DNA of 5,824 nucleotides from Candidatus Kerfeldbacteria bacterium (GTDB taxonomy: Bacteria > Patescibacteriota > Patescibacteriia > SBBC01 > CAIJZX01). The stretch is taken from contig JACRFO010000026.1 of the NCBI GenBank assembly GCA_016217865.1, forward strand, positions 1 through 5,824. Reading direction: 5' to 3'. The notes beneath the pieces were generated by a model that saw only the letters and a list, made by a program, of their open reading frames with translations, was not told where the DNA came from and did no database searches. Positions 1 through 5,824 of this stretch are shown one piece after another; the stretch's first letter is position 1; the number at the start of each line of letters is the position of its first letter. Position numbers and translations under genes: made by a program.

Positions 1-38
1 AGGCCGCGGCCAAGATGGCGGAAGCGAACCTGGGCCAT
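1..38 (-). CDS. possible start of next minus-strand gene, cut by window edge
   Basis: On the minus strand an ATG at 38-36 lies 1 nt after the TAA stop (42-40) of the preceding gene, and the frame stays open for the 12 complete codons before the window ends (MAQVRFRHLGRG). Such tight spacing is typical of co-transcribed genes in compact genomes, so this may be the N-terminus of the next gene in that unit. Twelve codons are far too few to recognise a family or exclude chance. I assign no function. Confidence is low. Confidence 0.3.
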   Translation of the reverse strand, partial: MAQVRFRHLGRG

Positions 39-39
39 A

Positions 40-867
40 TTACCGGTAGATGTTGGTGGTATCGAACCGACTCACTTGCGGTTCGATGGTCGCGGTGGTA
101 GCACCCGCCACAGCGTACGGCCACGTCACCGTAATGGTTTTCTCGGTCAGGGTCGGCCAGCGGTCCAACGATAGTTCATCAACCGCCACGACAGTATCCC
201 CGGCCTTCACCACTACGGGCACCAAGACGCGGTAGTAATTGTACACCGATGTATTCGACATGACCGCTTTGAGTGTCACTGTTGTGATGGATTGTCCGGA
301 GATCACTACCGTCGTTGGAGTCACCGATTGGGATTCGATCGTGAAGGCGGCGGCCGGTAAACTCGCCGTCGCGGCCCGGCTCCATGTCACCGCATCAATA
401 GTCACCGTCGCGGTCGCGGTACTGGCATCGGCCACCGGAACATTCCGGACAATGAACGGCCGCCGACTCGTCTGGTTCACGAAGAGGGTTGCTGGCGGTT
501 GGGCTTGGCCATTGACCGAAAAGTGGGCGGTGACCGTTGTGGCTCCCCAGGCGGCGTTGCTATTCATGATATCAGCCATGAGGTCGACGTGTTTCGCATC
601 CCGCTGCAAGACCGTCACTGGCCCAGCTGTGAGGGCTTGCGGCTGGAACGTCGAGAGCCGGAAACTGCCAGCCGTCGTGGCCATATTGTAGACAAGCGTG
701 TCGAGAGCGCTCTGCTGGCGGATGAACAACGGGAAGAAAATCGCCATCCAGAGGAGGCTGAAACCAATCAAGGCCATCAGACTAATCGCCCACCACGTCC
801 GGAGGGTTTGTTTATGGCTGACGAGCCAATATCCAAAGGCAAGTTTAAGGTCGCCGTGCGGGTTCAT
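40..867 (-). CDS. single-pass membrane protein with Thr/Val/Ala-rich beta extracytoplasmic domain, unknown function
   Basis: A 275-aa protein starting MNPHGDLKLAFGYWLVSHKQ. A hydrophobic segment at about residues 26-48, preceded by K19 and R23, predicts one TM helix with the N-terminus inside and about 225 residues outside. The outer part is rich in Thr, Val and Ala with alternating patterns and almost no charge clusters, as in beta-sandwich domains; it contains no Cys. The YWLVSHK stretch before the TM and the IEPQVSRFDTTNIY ending resemble a conserved uncharacterised Patescibacteria protein (from memory, unsearched). The frame is open up to a GTG at 942, but that start would overlap the divergent promoter and add 25 Gly/Arg-rich residues; the ATG at 867 directly before the conserved-looking part is preferred. 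No good Shine-Dalgarno sits before it, so a nearby TTG (885 or 876) is possible. The function is unknown; a role in surface or pilus-like structures is only a guess. Confidence 0.8.
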   Translation of the reverse strand: MNPHGDLKLAFGYWLVSHKQTLRTWWAISLMALIGFSLLWMAIFFPLFIRQQSALDTLVYNMATTAGSFRLSTFQPQALTAGPVTVLQRDAKHVDLMADIMNSNAAWGATTVTAHFSVNGQAQPPATLFVNQTSRRPFIVRNVPVADASTATATVTIDAVTWSRAATASLPAAAFTIESQSVTPTTVVISGQSITTVTLKAVMSNTSVYNYYRVLVPVVVKAGDTVVAVDELSLDRWPTLTEKTITVTWPYAVAGATTATIEPQVSRFDTTNIYR

Positions 868-929
868 ACCGTTCAAGGCTATCAAACATTGACCCGCCCG
901 TCCACCTCTACCAAACCCAGAGCGACCTG

Positions 930-938
930 TGCTATACT
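930..938 (+). promoter_or_regulatory. extended -10 promoter (TGCTATACT) positioned for leaderless transcription
   Basis: TGC followed by TATACT (933-938) matches the extended -10 consensus TGnTATAAT with one mismatch. No good -35 is seen at 17 bp spacing (ACCAAA at 910-915), as is usual for extended -10 promoters. A hexamer ending at -7 places +1 at about 945, which is the A of the next gene's ATG, so the transcript would have no or almost no 5' leader. No Shine-Dalgarno precedes that ATG, which agrees. It probably drives 945-1259, dnaE and the gene after it. Read on the other strand, the same bases contain TATAGC (937-932), a weak candidate -10 for the divergent gene. The intergenic region 868-944 holds no other signal I can support. 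Confidence 0.6.
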
Positions 939-944
939 CCACGC

Positions 945-1259
945 ATGATCAGTCGTGACATTCTCAACTACACCCTCTCCGTCGCTATCATCGTCGGGGT
1001 GGTCTTTTGGGTCTGGCTCCTCTGGTACATCATCCGGATCTTCCGGTCGATTGAGGGGCTCGTTTCAGATTTCCGTGACCGGTTGCATGCGATTGATACC
1101 ATTCTGCAAACGATTCGTGAAAAATTAACCTCCACGCACGCCCAGTTATCCTTCTTAGCTGAAGGACTAAAACAGTTGATGAGTTTTATCAGCGAAAAAC
1201 GCCGCACCAGTCGCGGCCGCACCAGCTCGCGAGCATCCGATTCCGCGGAAGATTTCTAA
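945..1259 (+). CDS. small membrane protein with TM helix and cytoplasmic helical/coiled-coil region, unknown function
   Basis: A 104-aa protein. Residues about 8-30 form a strongly hydrophobic, Trp-rich TM helix, followed by R31 and R34; the positive-inside rule places the C-terminus in the cytoplasm. Residues about 32-85 have spaced Ile/Leu positions between charged ones (SIEGLVSDFRDRLHAIDTIL and on), which predicts an amphipathic helix or coiled coil. Residues 86-104 are a disordered Arg/Ser-rich tail ending in acidic SAEDF. The architecture resembles DUF948-like small proteins and a short conserved hypothetical seen in Patescibacteria; both are resemblances, not search results. The ATG at 945 is chosen because the -10 element lies 6 nt upstream and the hydrophobic segment follows at once. 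It is the first gene of the dnaE unit, 51 nt upstream of dnaE. A scaffold or tether role is conceivable but unsupported. Confidence 0.85.
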   Translation: MISRDILNYTLSVAIIVGVVFWVWLLWYIIRIFRSIEGLVSDFRDRLHAIDTILQTIREKLTSTHAQLSFLAEGLKQLMSFISEKRRTSRGRTSSRASDSAEDF

Positions 1260-1282
1260 ATCCCGGCGGACGGATGGAGCTG

Positions 1283-1300
1283 CAGCCTGATCCGAGGCTG
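1283..1300 (+). other. small hairpin upstream of dnaE start
   Basis: CAGCCT (1283-1288) and AGGCTG (1295-1300) are perfect inverted repeats around a 6-nt loop, GATCCG. The stem is 6 bp with four G-C pairs and ends 10 nt before the dnaE ATG. There is no T run after it, so it is not a normal intrinsic terminator. It would fold over the region where a ribosome binding site should lie; GAGG (1294-1297) is mostly within its right arm. It could modulate dnaE translation, or be chance. Confidence 0.35.
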
Positions 1301-1305
1301 ATCCG
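1287..1305 (+). repeat. 8-bp direct repeat CTGATCCG, two copies 11 bp apart
   Basis: CTGATCCG occurs at 1287-1294 and again at 1298-1305, with an 11-bp period, about one helical turn. The pair lies in the 51-nt spacer just before dnaE and overlaps the hairpin at 1283-1300. Two sites on the same DNA face could be a repressor-type operator, but no family is recognisable and a local duplication is equally possible. Confidence 0.4.
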
Positions 1306-1310
1306 CTCGT

Positions 1311-4300
1311 ATGGCTAAACCTTTCGTCCATCTCCACGTTCACAGTCACTACTCCCTCCTCGACGGACTGCCGAAGGTGGATGCGTTAGTGTCTTTTGCT
1401 GCCGAACAAGGTGCCACCGCGCTGGCTCTGACCGACCACGGCGCGTTGTATGGGGCCATTGAGTTCTACCAGCTCGCCACCAAAGCTGGCATCAAGCCCA
1501 TCATCGGCGTTGAAACCTACATCGCTCCGCTGGGATTGAAAAACAAGCGTGCGAAAGTTGACGAACGGAACCACCACCTCGTCCTCCTGGCCGAGACCAA
1601 CGTCGGTTACCAAAACCTGTTGAAACTCGTGACGGTCGCGCACTTGGAAGGGTACTATTACCGTCCACGCGTTGACCACGACCTGCTGCGGGCCCACCGC
1701 CAGGGCCTGATTGCCTTGAGCGGTTGTCTCAAGGGTGAAATACCATCGGCCATTTTGAATGATGATGTAGCCGGTGCGGAAAAACTCATCCGTCTCTACC
1801 AAGATATCTTCGGCCCGCAGAATTTCTTTCTCGAACTCCAGCACCACCCGTCGATGCCCCAACAGGCAACCGTCAACGCCGCACTCATTACCCTATCAAA
1901 AAAAACCGGCGCGCCGCTCGTCGCCACGGCAGACAGTCACTACCTCCGGCCGGAAGACCAAGAAGCCCAGGACATCCTCCTCTGCATTCACAAGAAGAAG
2001 CAGTTGGCCGACAAAGATCGGATGTCGATGGCCGGCGATGACCTTTCCCTGAAGAGTCCAGAGCTCATGTGGGAACTATTTGGCGACACCCCCGAAGCGC
2101 TGGAAAATACCGTTAAGATTGCGGAACGCTGCCAGGTCGAAATCGCCCTCGGGCAAACCCAGCTCCCCCACTACGAAGTGCCGGCCGGAAAAACGCCGAT
2201 GGACTACTTGCGTGAATTAGCAGAGCGGGGTATTCCAGGCCGGTACGGTCAGGTCACACCGGCCATCAGCGAACGGTTGGAGTACGAACTCGGCGTCATA
2301 GCCAAGACTGGCTTCGCCTCCTACTTTTTAATTGTCCAAGATTTCGTCAACTGGGCCAAGCAACACGGCATCGTCGTTGGTCCAGGGCGCGGTTCGGCCG
2401 CGGGTTCAATTGTCTCGTACCTCCTGAACATCACCAACGTTGACCCGCTCAAGTACGACCTCCTGTTTGAACGTTTCCTCAACCCGGAACGTATTGCCAT
2501 GCCGGATATTGATATTGACTTCGCCGATATACGTCGTGATGAAGTCCTGCGGTATGTTGAAGGCAAGTATGGACACGATCACGTTTCACAGATCATCACT
2601 TTTGGGACGATGGCCGCTCGGGCGGCAATCCGCGATGTCGGACGCGTCCTCGGTCTCCCCTACGCCTACTGCGATCGGGTTGCCAAACTTATACCGATGT
2701 TCAATACGCTCGATGTGGCGATCGCTGATGTTCCGGAGTTGAAAGACATTTATGAGAACGATCCAGAAGCGAAACGTTTGCTCGATAGTGCAAAGAAGCT
2801 CGAAGGTGTTGCCCGTCACGCCTCCCGGCACGCCTGCGGCGTTGTCATCACGAAAGAGCCACTCGACAGGTATGTCCCGGTCCAGTACGCCGGCCCTGAC
2901 GACGATTCAATCATCGCCCAGTATTCCCTCCATCCAATCGAGGATCTCGGGCTGTTGAAAATGGATTTCCTGGGGCTTTCGAACCTGACGATTTTAGAAA
3001 CGTGCGTCAACTTGCTCCACCACACCCGTCGGATCGAGATTGACCTCGATCGCATCCCGCTTGATGATAAGAAGACGTTCCGTTTGCTCCAACGCGGTGA
3101 AACGACGGGCGTCTTTCAACTTGAATCCGGCGGTATACGGCGCTACCTCCGCGACTTGAAACCAACCAGTCTGGAAGACATTATCGCGATGGTCGCCCTC
3201 TACCGACCTGGGCCGATGGAACTCATCCCGCAGTTCATCGATGGCAAGCACGGGAAAATCAAGCCAACGTACCTCGATCCACGACTTGAACCTATTCTGA
3301 ACAAGACCTACGGTGTCGCGGTCTACCAAGAACAGGTCATGCAGATGGCTCGCGATATTGCCGGGTTCTCGCTCGGCGAAGCTGACGTGCTCCGGAAAGC
3401 GGTCGGGAAGAAGATCGCTAAGCTCCTCAAGGAACAACGCGAGAAGTTTATCGAGGGCGCAGTGAAAAACGGAATGAAGCGTCCCGTCGCGGAAAAAATC
3501 TTCGACTTCATCGAGCCCTTCGCCCGCTACGGGTTCAACCGTTCGCACGCCGCCTGCTACGCGGTCATCGCCTATCAAACCGCCTACTGTAAAGCCAACT
3601 ATCCGGCCGAGTTCATGGCCGCGTTGCTGACGTCAGACCAGCACAACACTGACCGGATCGCAATTGAGATCGACGATGCCCGCCGGATGGGACTCCAGGT
3701 GCTGGCGCCTGATATCAATGAAAGTTTCGCTTCATTCACCGTGGTCAACGACGAGGCCGGCCAACCAACACGGATCCGCTTCGGTTTGAGTGCTATTAAA
3801 AATGTCGGAGAGCACCTGGTTGAGGCGATCATCAAGGAACGGAAAGCGAAGGGATCATTTGCCAGCCTTGACGACTTCTTCCGGCGTGTTCAGCACAAGG
3901 ACCTGAACAAGAAATCGTTAGAGAGCTTAGCCAAGGTCGGCGCACTCGATGCCTTCGCTGAACGTCAGGCGATCATCGACAACCTCAACGATTTACTGAA
4001 GTACACTCGCCTCGCCGACCAGGAGGCAGAACGTCGACAATCGAGCCTGTTCGCTCATTTGCCAGCCCAACATGCGCCGACCCTGCGCCTCAAACCCGCG
4101 ACGCCAGCACCGAAATCACAACGTGGACTGTGGGAGAAGGAACTCCTCGGCTTGTATATCAGCGATCACCCATTGAACGAGCATCGCCACTTCCTCAACC
4201 GAACAACCCAGTCGATTCAGGCTGCCCGCGAACAGAAGGCCCGCCAGGTGAAAATCGGCGGTCTGATCACGACAGTCAAACGTATCACGACGCGCACGAA

Positions 4301-4730
4301 TGAAACGATGGCCTTCGCCCGCGTCGAAGATCTCTCCGGTACTGTCGAAATTGTCATCTTCCCATCAGTATATCGCGACACCCAAGATTTCTGGGTGGCG
4401 GAACGACTCGTCGTGATTGAGGGTAAAAGTTCGTCTAAGGACGGAGAGTGGAAACTCCTGGCCGACAAGGTCTGGGACTTGCCACAGCTCATCGCCGCCC
4501 AGCCTACCCGCGCCGCTATTCAAATTGCCATTGCGCTCGAAACGGCTACACCGGCGCTATTCACGAGTGTGAAGGAGCTCCTCCAGGCCCATCCAGGGGA
4601 TCAGACCGTTGAGTTGTTAGTCACCCGCGGCACGCAGAAAAAGACAGTCCCGACATCGCAGAAAATCGCGTTGACCGAAGAACTCCGGTCCGCCTTGCAG
4701 AAACTACTGGGGAACTGTATCGTTGAGTAG
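1311..4730 (+). CDS. dnaE: DNA polymerase III alpha subunit (replicative polymerase)
   Basis: Full-length C-family polymerase, 1139 aa (E. coli: 1160), cytoplasmic, synthesising DNA at the fork. The N-terminal PHP domain (about 5-280) keeps the metal-site motifs: H9, H11, D18, TDHG (H43), E68, H89, C139 and DSH (D208, H210). The palm has GPGRGSAAGS (357-366) and PDIDID with catalytic D399 and D401; the third aspartate is D552 in KMDFLGL. Further family blocks are ARHASRHACGVVIT (501-514), YRPGPM (631-636) and GFNRSHAACYAVIAYQTAY (741-759). HhH motifs lie at about 790-885, the clamp motif QSSLF at 910-914, an OB domain at about 978-1060, and a short C-terminal domain that should contact tau. 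The start is fixed: an in-frame TGA at 1299-1301 is followed by no other start before ATG 1311. No strong Shine-Dalgarno is seen (GAGG is 13 nt away). It probably shares the promoter upstream of 945, and its TAG abuts the next ATG. No frameshift or truncation. Confidence 0.98.
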   Translation: MAKPFVHLHVHSHYSLLDGLPKVDALVSFAAEQGATALALTDHGALYGAIEFYQLATKAGIKPIIGVETYIAPLGLKNKRAKVDERNHHLVLLAETNVGYQNLLKLVTVAHLEGYYYRPRVDHDLLRAHRQGLIALSGCLKGEIPSAILNDDVAGAEKLIRLYQDIFGPQNFFLELQHHPSMPQQATVNAALITLSKKTGAPLVATADSHYLRPEDQEAQDILLCIHKKKQLADKDRMSMAGDDLSLKSPELMWELFGDTPEALENTVKIAERCQVEIALGQTQLPHYEVPAGKTPMDYLRELAERGIPGRYGQVTPAISERLEYELGVIAKTGFASYFLIVQDFVNWAKQHGIVVGPGRGSAAGSIVSYLLNITNVDPLKYDLLFERFLNPERIAMPDIDIDFADIRRDEVLRYVEGKYGHDHVSQIITFGTMAARAAIRDVGRVLGLPYAYCDRVAKLIPMFNTLDVAIADVPELKDIYENDPEAKRLLDSAKKLEGVARHASRHACGVVITKEPLDRYVPVQYAGPDDDSIIAQYSLHPIEDLGLLKMDFLGLSNLTILETCVNLLHHTRRIEIDLDRIPLDDKKTFRLLQRGETTGVFQLESGGIRRYLRDLKPTSLEDIIAMVALYRPGPMELIPQFIDGKHGKIKPTYLDPRLEPILNKTYGVAVYQEQVMQMARDIAGFSLGEADVLRKAVGKKIAKLLKEQREKFIEGAVKNGMKRPVAEKIFDFIEPFARYGFNRSHAACYAVIAYQTAYCKANYPAEFMAALLTSDQHNTDRIAIEIDDARRMGLQVLAPDINESFASFTVVNDEAGQPTRIRFGLSAIKNVGEHLVEAIIKERKAKGSFASLDDFFRRVQHKDLNKKSLESLAKVGALDAFAERQAIIDNLNDLLKYTRLADQEAERRQSSLFAHLPAQHAPTLRLKPATPAPKSQRGLWEKELLGLYISDHPLNEHRHFLNRTTQSIQAAREQKARQVKIGGLITTVKRITTRTNETMAFARVEDLSGTVEIVIFPSVYRDTQDFWVAERLVVIEGKSSSKDGEWKLLADKVWDLPQLIAAQPTRAAIQIAIALETATPALFTSVKELLQAHPGDQTVELLVTRGTQKKTVPTSQKIALTEELRSALQKLLGNCIVE
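4038..4052 (+). other. internal sliding-clamp binding motif QSSLF within dnaE
   Basis: Residues 910-914 of DnaE read QSSLF, close to the bacterial beta-clamp pentapeptide consensus QL(S/D)LF. It sits in a charged, flexible stretch between the HhH region and the OB domain, where E. coli DnaE carries its internal clamp motif. It should tether the polymerase to DnaN for processive synthesis. The match and position are visible; binding is inferred from the family. Confidence 0.8.
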
Positions 4731-5824
4731 ATGGCTGAACTTCGTCAAGCACAACTCCAACGGATGTACCGCTTCGTCATTTTGGGTTTTGTCGTGCTCG
4801 TCCTGGGCGTGTCCGCCGGCGTCGGGTATGCGGCCTGGTCAAAAACGACCGTGACGATTACGCCGCGCCGGGTTCCGCTCACCGCTGATTTTTCCGTGAC
4901 CGTAGCGGCGGCTTCGTCTGAAGCCACCACGCTCGTCGGGACCGTCGCCAGCGAGACGAAATCAGCGACGGTTACCGTCACCCCGGAGCAACAAGGCACC
5001 CCCATCCCGGCCCATGCTACCGGCCAAGTCATTTTGACCAATACAACGGCCAAGGACCAGCCGCTGGCGGCCGGTACGCGACTCAAGGCAGACAACGGCG
5101 TGATCGTTCGGACGAACAGCCGGGTTGACGTTCCCGCTGGTGGGACCGTCAAGGCGACGGTCACTGCTGACCTGCTCGGTGAAGAAGGTAACCTCCCGGC
5201 TGGCCACTTCATCATCGTCGCCCTCTGGCCCGGACTCCAGGATAAAATCTACGCCGACAGCGAAGTAGCTTTCTCCGGTGGACTAGCGAGCGGCGGTGCA
5301 ACCCTCGCTGTAGCTGATCTCACCGCGGCGAGCGATCGTGCCCAGGCTGATATCGTGAAGACCTTGCCAGCGAACCGACCAGGGACTATTGTCGTGACCG
5401 CACCGGAGAGTGTCACTACCAACCCGACCGCGAGTACCCCCAGCACCTCCTACGAAGTGACCGTGAAACTCAAGGTGGTTACCGTCACCTACTCGGCCAA
5501 TGAGCTCTCTACACTCATCGGCCAACAACTCCGGTCGAGCCTGGCGGATGATCAGGAGCTATCATCGGTTGATGAGCCGCGAGTGACGCTCGGCGAGCAA
5601 CCATCGGCTGATTCTGTCATCTTAGATGTGACCGCCCTCGGCCAAGCCACCATCGCTAAAAACAGTCCACGTATCGCCCGGTCAGCTTTCGTCGGCAAGA
5701 GCGCCCAGGAAATCTCCAGCCAGCTCCTTGGTACTGACGTCGTGAAATCGGTCGTCATTTCCTTCTCTCCGTGGTGGCGCACCACCGCGCCAGAACGGGC
5801 TGATCGTATCGTCGTCGTGCTCAC
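4731..5824 (+). CDS. baseplate J-like single-pass membrane protein, 3' end cut by window
   Basis: Open from ATG 4731 to the window end: 364 complete codons, no stop. N-terminal Arg residues (R5, R11, R14) precede a TM helix at about 14-36, predicting N-in/C-out with a large outer part. Residues about 38-60 and 78-84 are Thr/Val beta strands; about 95-185 hold a domain with ATGQVILTN and LLGEEGNLPAGHF, the latter like the G-x-x-GN-x-P-AG turn of baseplate J/gp47 proteins. About 225-240 is a Pro/Ser/Thr linker. The end, FVGKSAQEISSQLL then VVISFSPWWRTTAPERADRIVVVL, resembles the C-terminus of Patescibacteria proteins annotated baseplate J-like, so few residues are probably missing (recalled, not searched). 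No phage genes are nearby, so this is likely a cell-envelope protein rather than a tail part. The start abuts the dnaE stop (TAG then ATG) with no clear Shine-Dalgarno, suggesting termination-reinitiation. Confidence 0.88.
   Translation, partial: MAELRQAQLQRMYRFVILGFVVLVLGVSAGVGYAAWSKTTVTITPRRVPLTADFSVTVAAASSEATTLVGTVASETKSATVTVTPEQQGTPIPAHATGQVILTNTTAKDQPLAAGTRLKADNGVIVRTNSRVDVPAGGTVKATVTADLLGEEGNLPAGHFIIVALWPGLQDKIYADSEVAFSGGLASGGATLAVADLTAASDRAQADIVKTLPANRPGTIVVTAPESVTTNPTASTPSTSYEVTVKLKVVTVTYSANELSTLIGQQLRSSLADDQELSSVDEPRVTLGEQPSADSVILDVTALGQATIAKNSPRIARSAFVGKSAQEISSQLLGTDVVKSVVISFSPWWRTTAPERADRIVVVL

Noticed and set aside
360..430. Repeated GTCGCGG-like units in the minus-strand gene as a tandem repeat
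   Set aside because: The copies are short and irregular and follow from Ala/Thr/Val-rich codon use rather than a true repeat array.
845..889. 14-codon minus-strand ORF (MFDSLERYEPARRP) overlapping the start of the 40-867 gene, with GAGGTG upstream, as a leader peptide
   Set aside because: The GAGGTG is about 13 nt from its ATG, the ORF is short enough to occur by chance, and it has no attenuator-like residue run or terminator.
868..942. N-terminal extension of the minus-strand gene to a GTG at 942
   Set aside because: It would overlap the plus-strand -10 element, add a Gly/Arg-rich stretch unlike the rest, and push the TM-proximal motif away from the N-terminus; ATG 867 fits better.
239..948. 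Plus-strand ORFs of 60-150 codons opposite the minus-strand gene
   Set aside because: They overlap a gene with a TM helix and conserved-looking ends, show no domain or start signal, and are expected as antisense shadows in GC-rich sequence.
1260..1310. Intrinsic terminator between the 104-aa gene and dnaE
   Set aside because: The only hairpin has a 6-bp stem and no downstream T run, so readthrough into dnaE is expected.
2994..3578. 194-codon minus-strand ORF inside dnaE
   Set aside because: It lies wholly antisense to the conserved polymerase core; its amino acid content mirrors the dnaE codons and there is no supporting promoter or start signal.
4745..5528. Minus-strand ORFs opposite the baseplate J-like gene
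   Set aside because: The plus frame is continuous with a TM helix, a J-like motif and a translationally abutted start; the antisense frames are low-complexity Val/Thr/Ala shadows.
4731..5824. Prophage or tailocin region suggested by the baseplate J-like domain
   Set aside because: No other phage-type gene, integrase or attachment site is visible, the gene has an N-terminal TM anchor, and it sits in a unit with dnaE.

Overview
The window reads as a chromosomal stretch from a candidate-phyla-radiation (Patescibacteria) bacterium of moderately high GC content. It uses the standard stop codons: no in-frame TGA is read through, so it is not a code-25 lineage such as Absconditabacteria or Gracilibacteria. 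The lineage call is an inference. It rests on the three proteins around dnaE, which resemble conserved Patescibacteria proteins as I remember them: a small one-TM/coiled-coil protein, a one-TM 'baseplate J-like' protein, and a one-TM beta-rich protein with a YWLVSHK-type N-terminus. No search could be run. Nothing indicates a plasmid, phage, insertion sequence or CRISPR array.

Layout. A minus-strand unit fills the left end: a one-TM, Thr/Val/Ala-rich, probably extracytoplasmic protein (40-867), with a possible next gene starting 1 nt after its stop and running off the left edge (1-38). A compact divergent intergenic region (868-944) carries an extended -10 promoter for the plus strand, placed so that transcription should start at or next to the ATG at 945. 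The plus-strand unit then runs without another visible promoter: a 104-aa membrane/coiled-coil protein (945-1259), a 51-nt spacer with a small hairpin and an 8-bp direct repeat, the replicative DNA polymerase III alpha subunit dnaE (1311-4730), and, directly abutting its stop codon, a baseplate J-like membrane protein (4731 to beyond the right edge, probably only a few residues short of complete).

How the genes fit together. DnaE is the only protein of known function. It looks fully functional: all three catalytic aspartates, a complete set of PHP metal ligands (so probably a proofreading-competent PHP domain), tandem HhH and OB regions, and an internal QSSLF clamp-binding motif. The other three complete or nearly complete products are single-pass membrane proteins. 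The positive-inside rule predicts that two display beta-rich domains outside the membrane and one keeps a helical tail in the cytoplasm. The striking feature is therefore a replicative polymerase gene held between envelope genes and translationally abutted to one of them. Whether this is functional coupling or only genome compaction cannot be told from the sequence.
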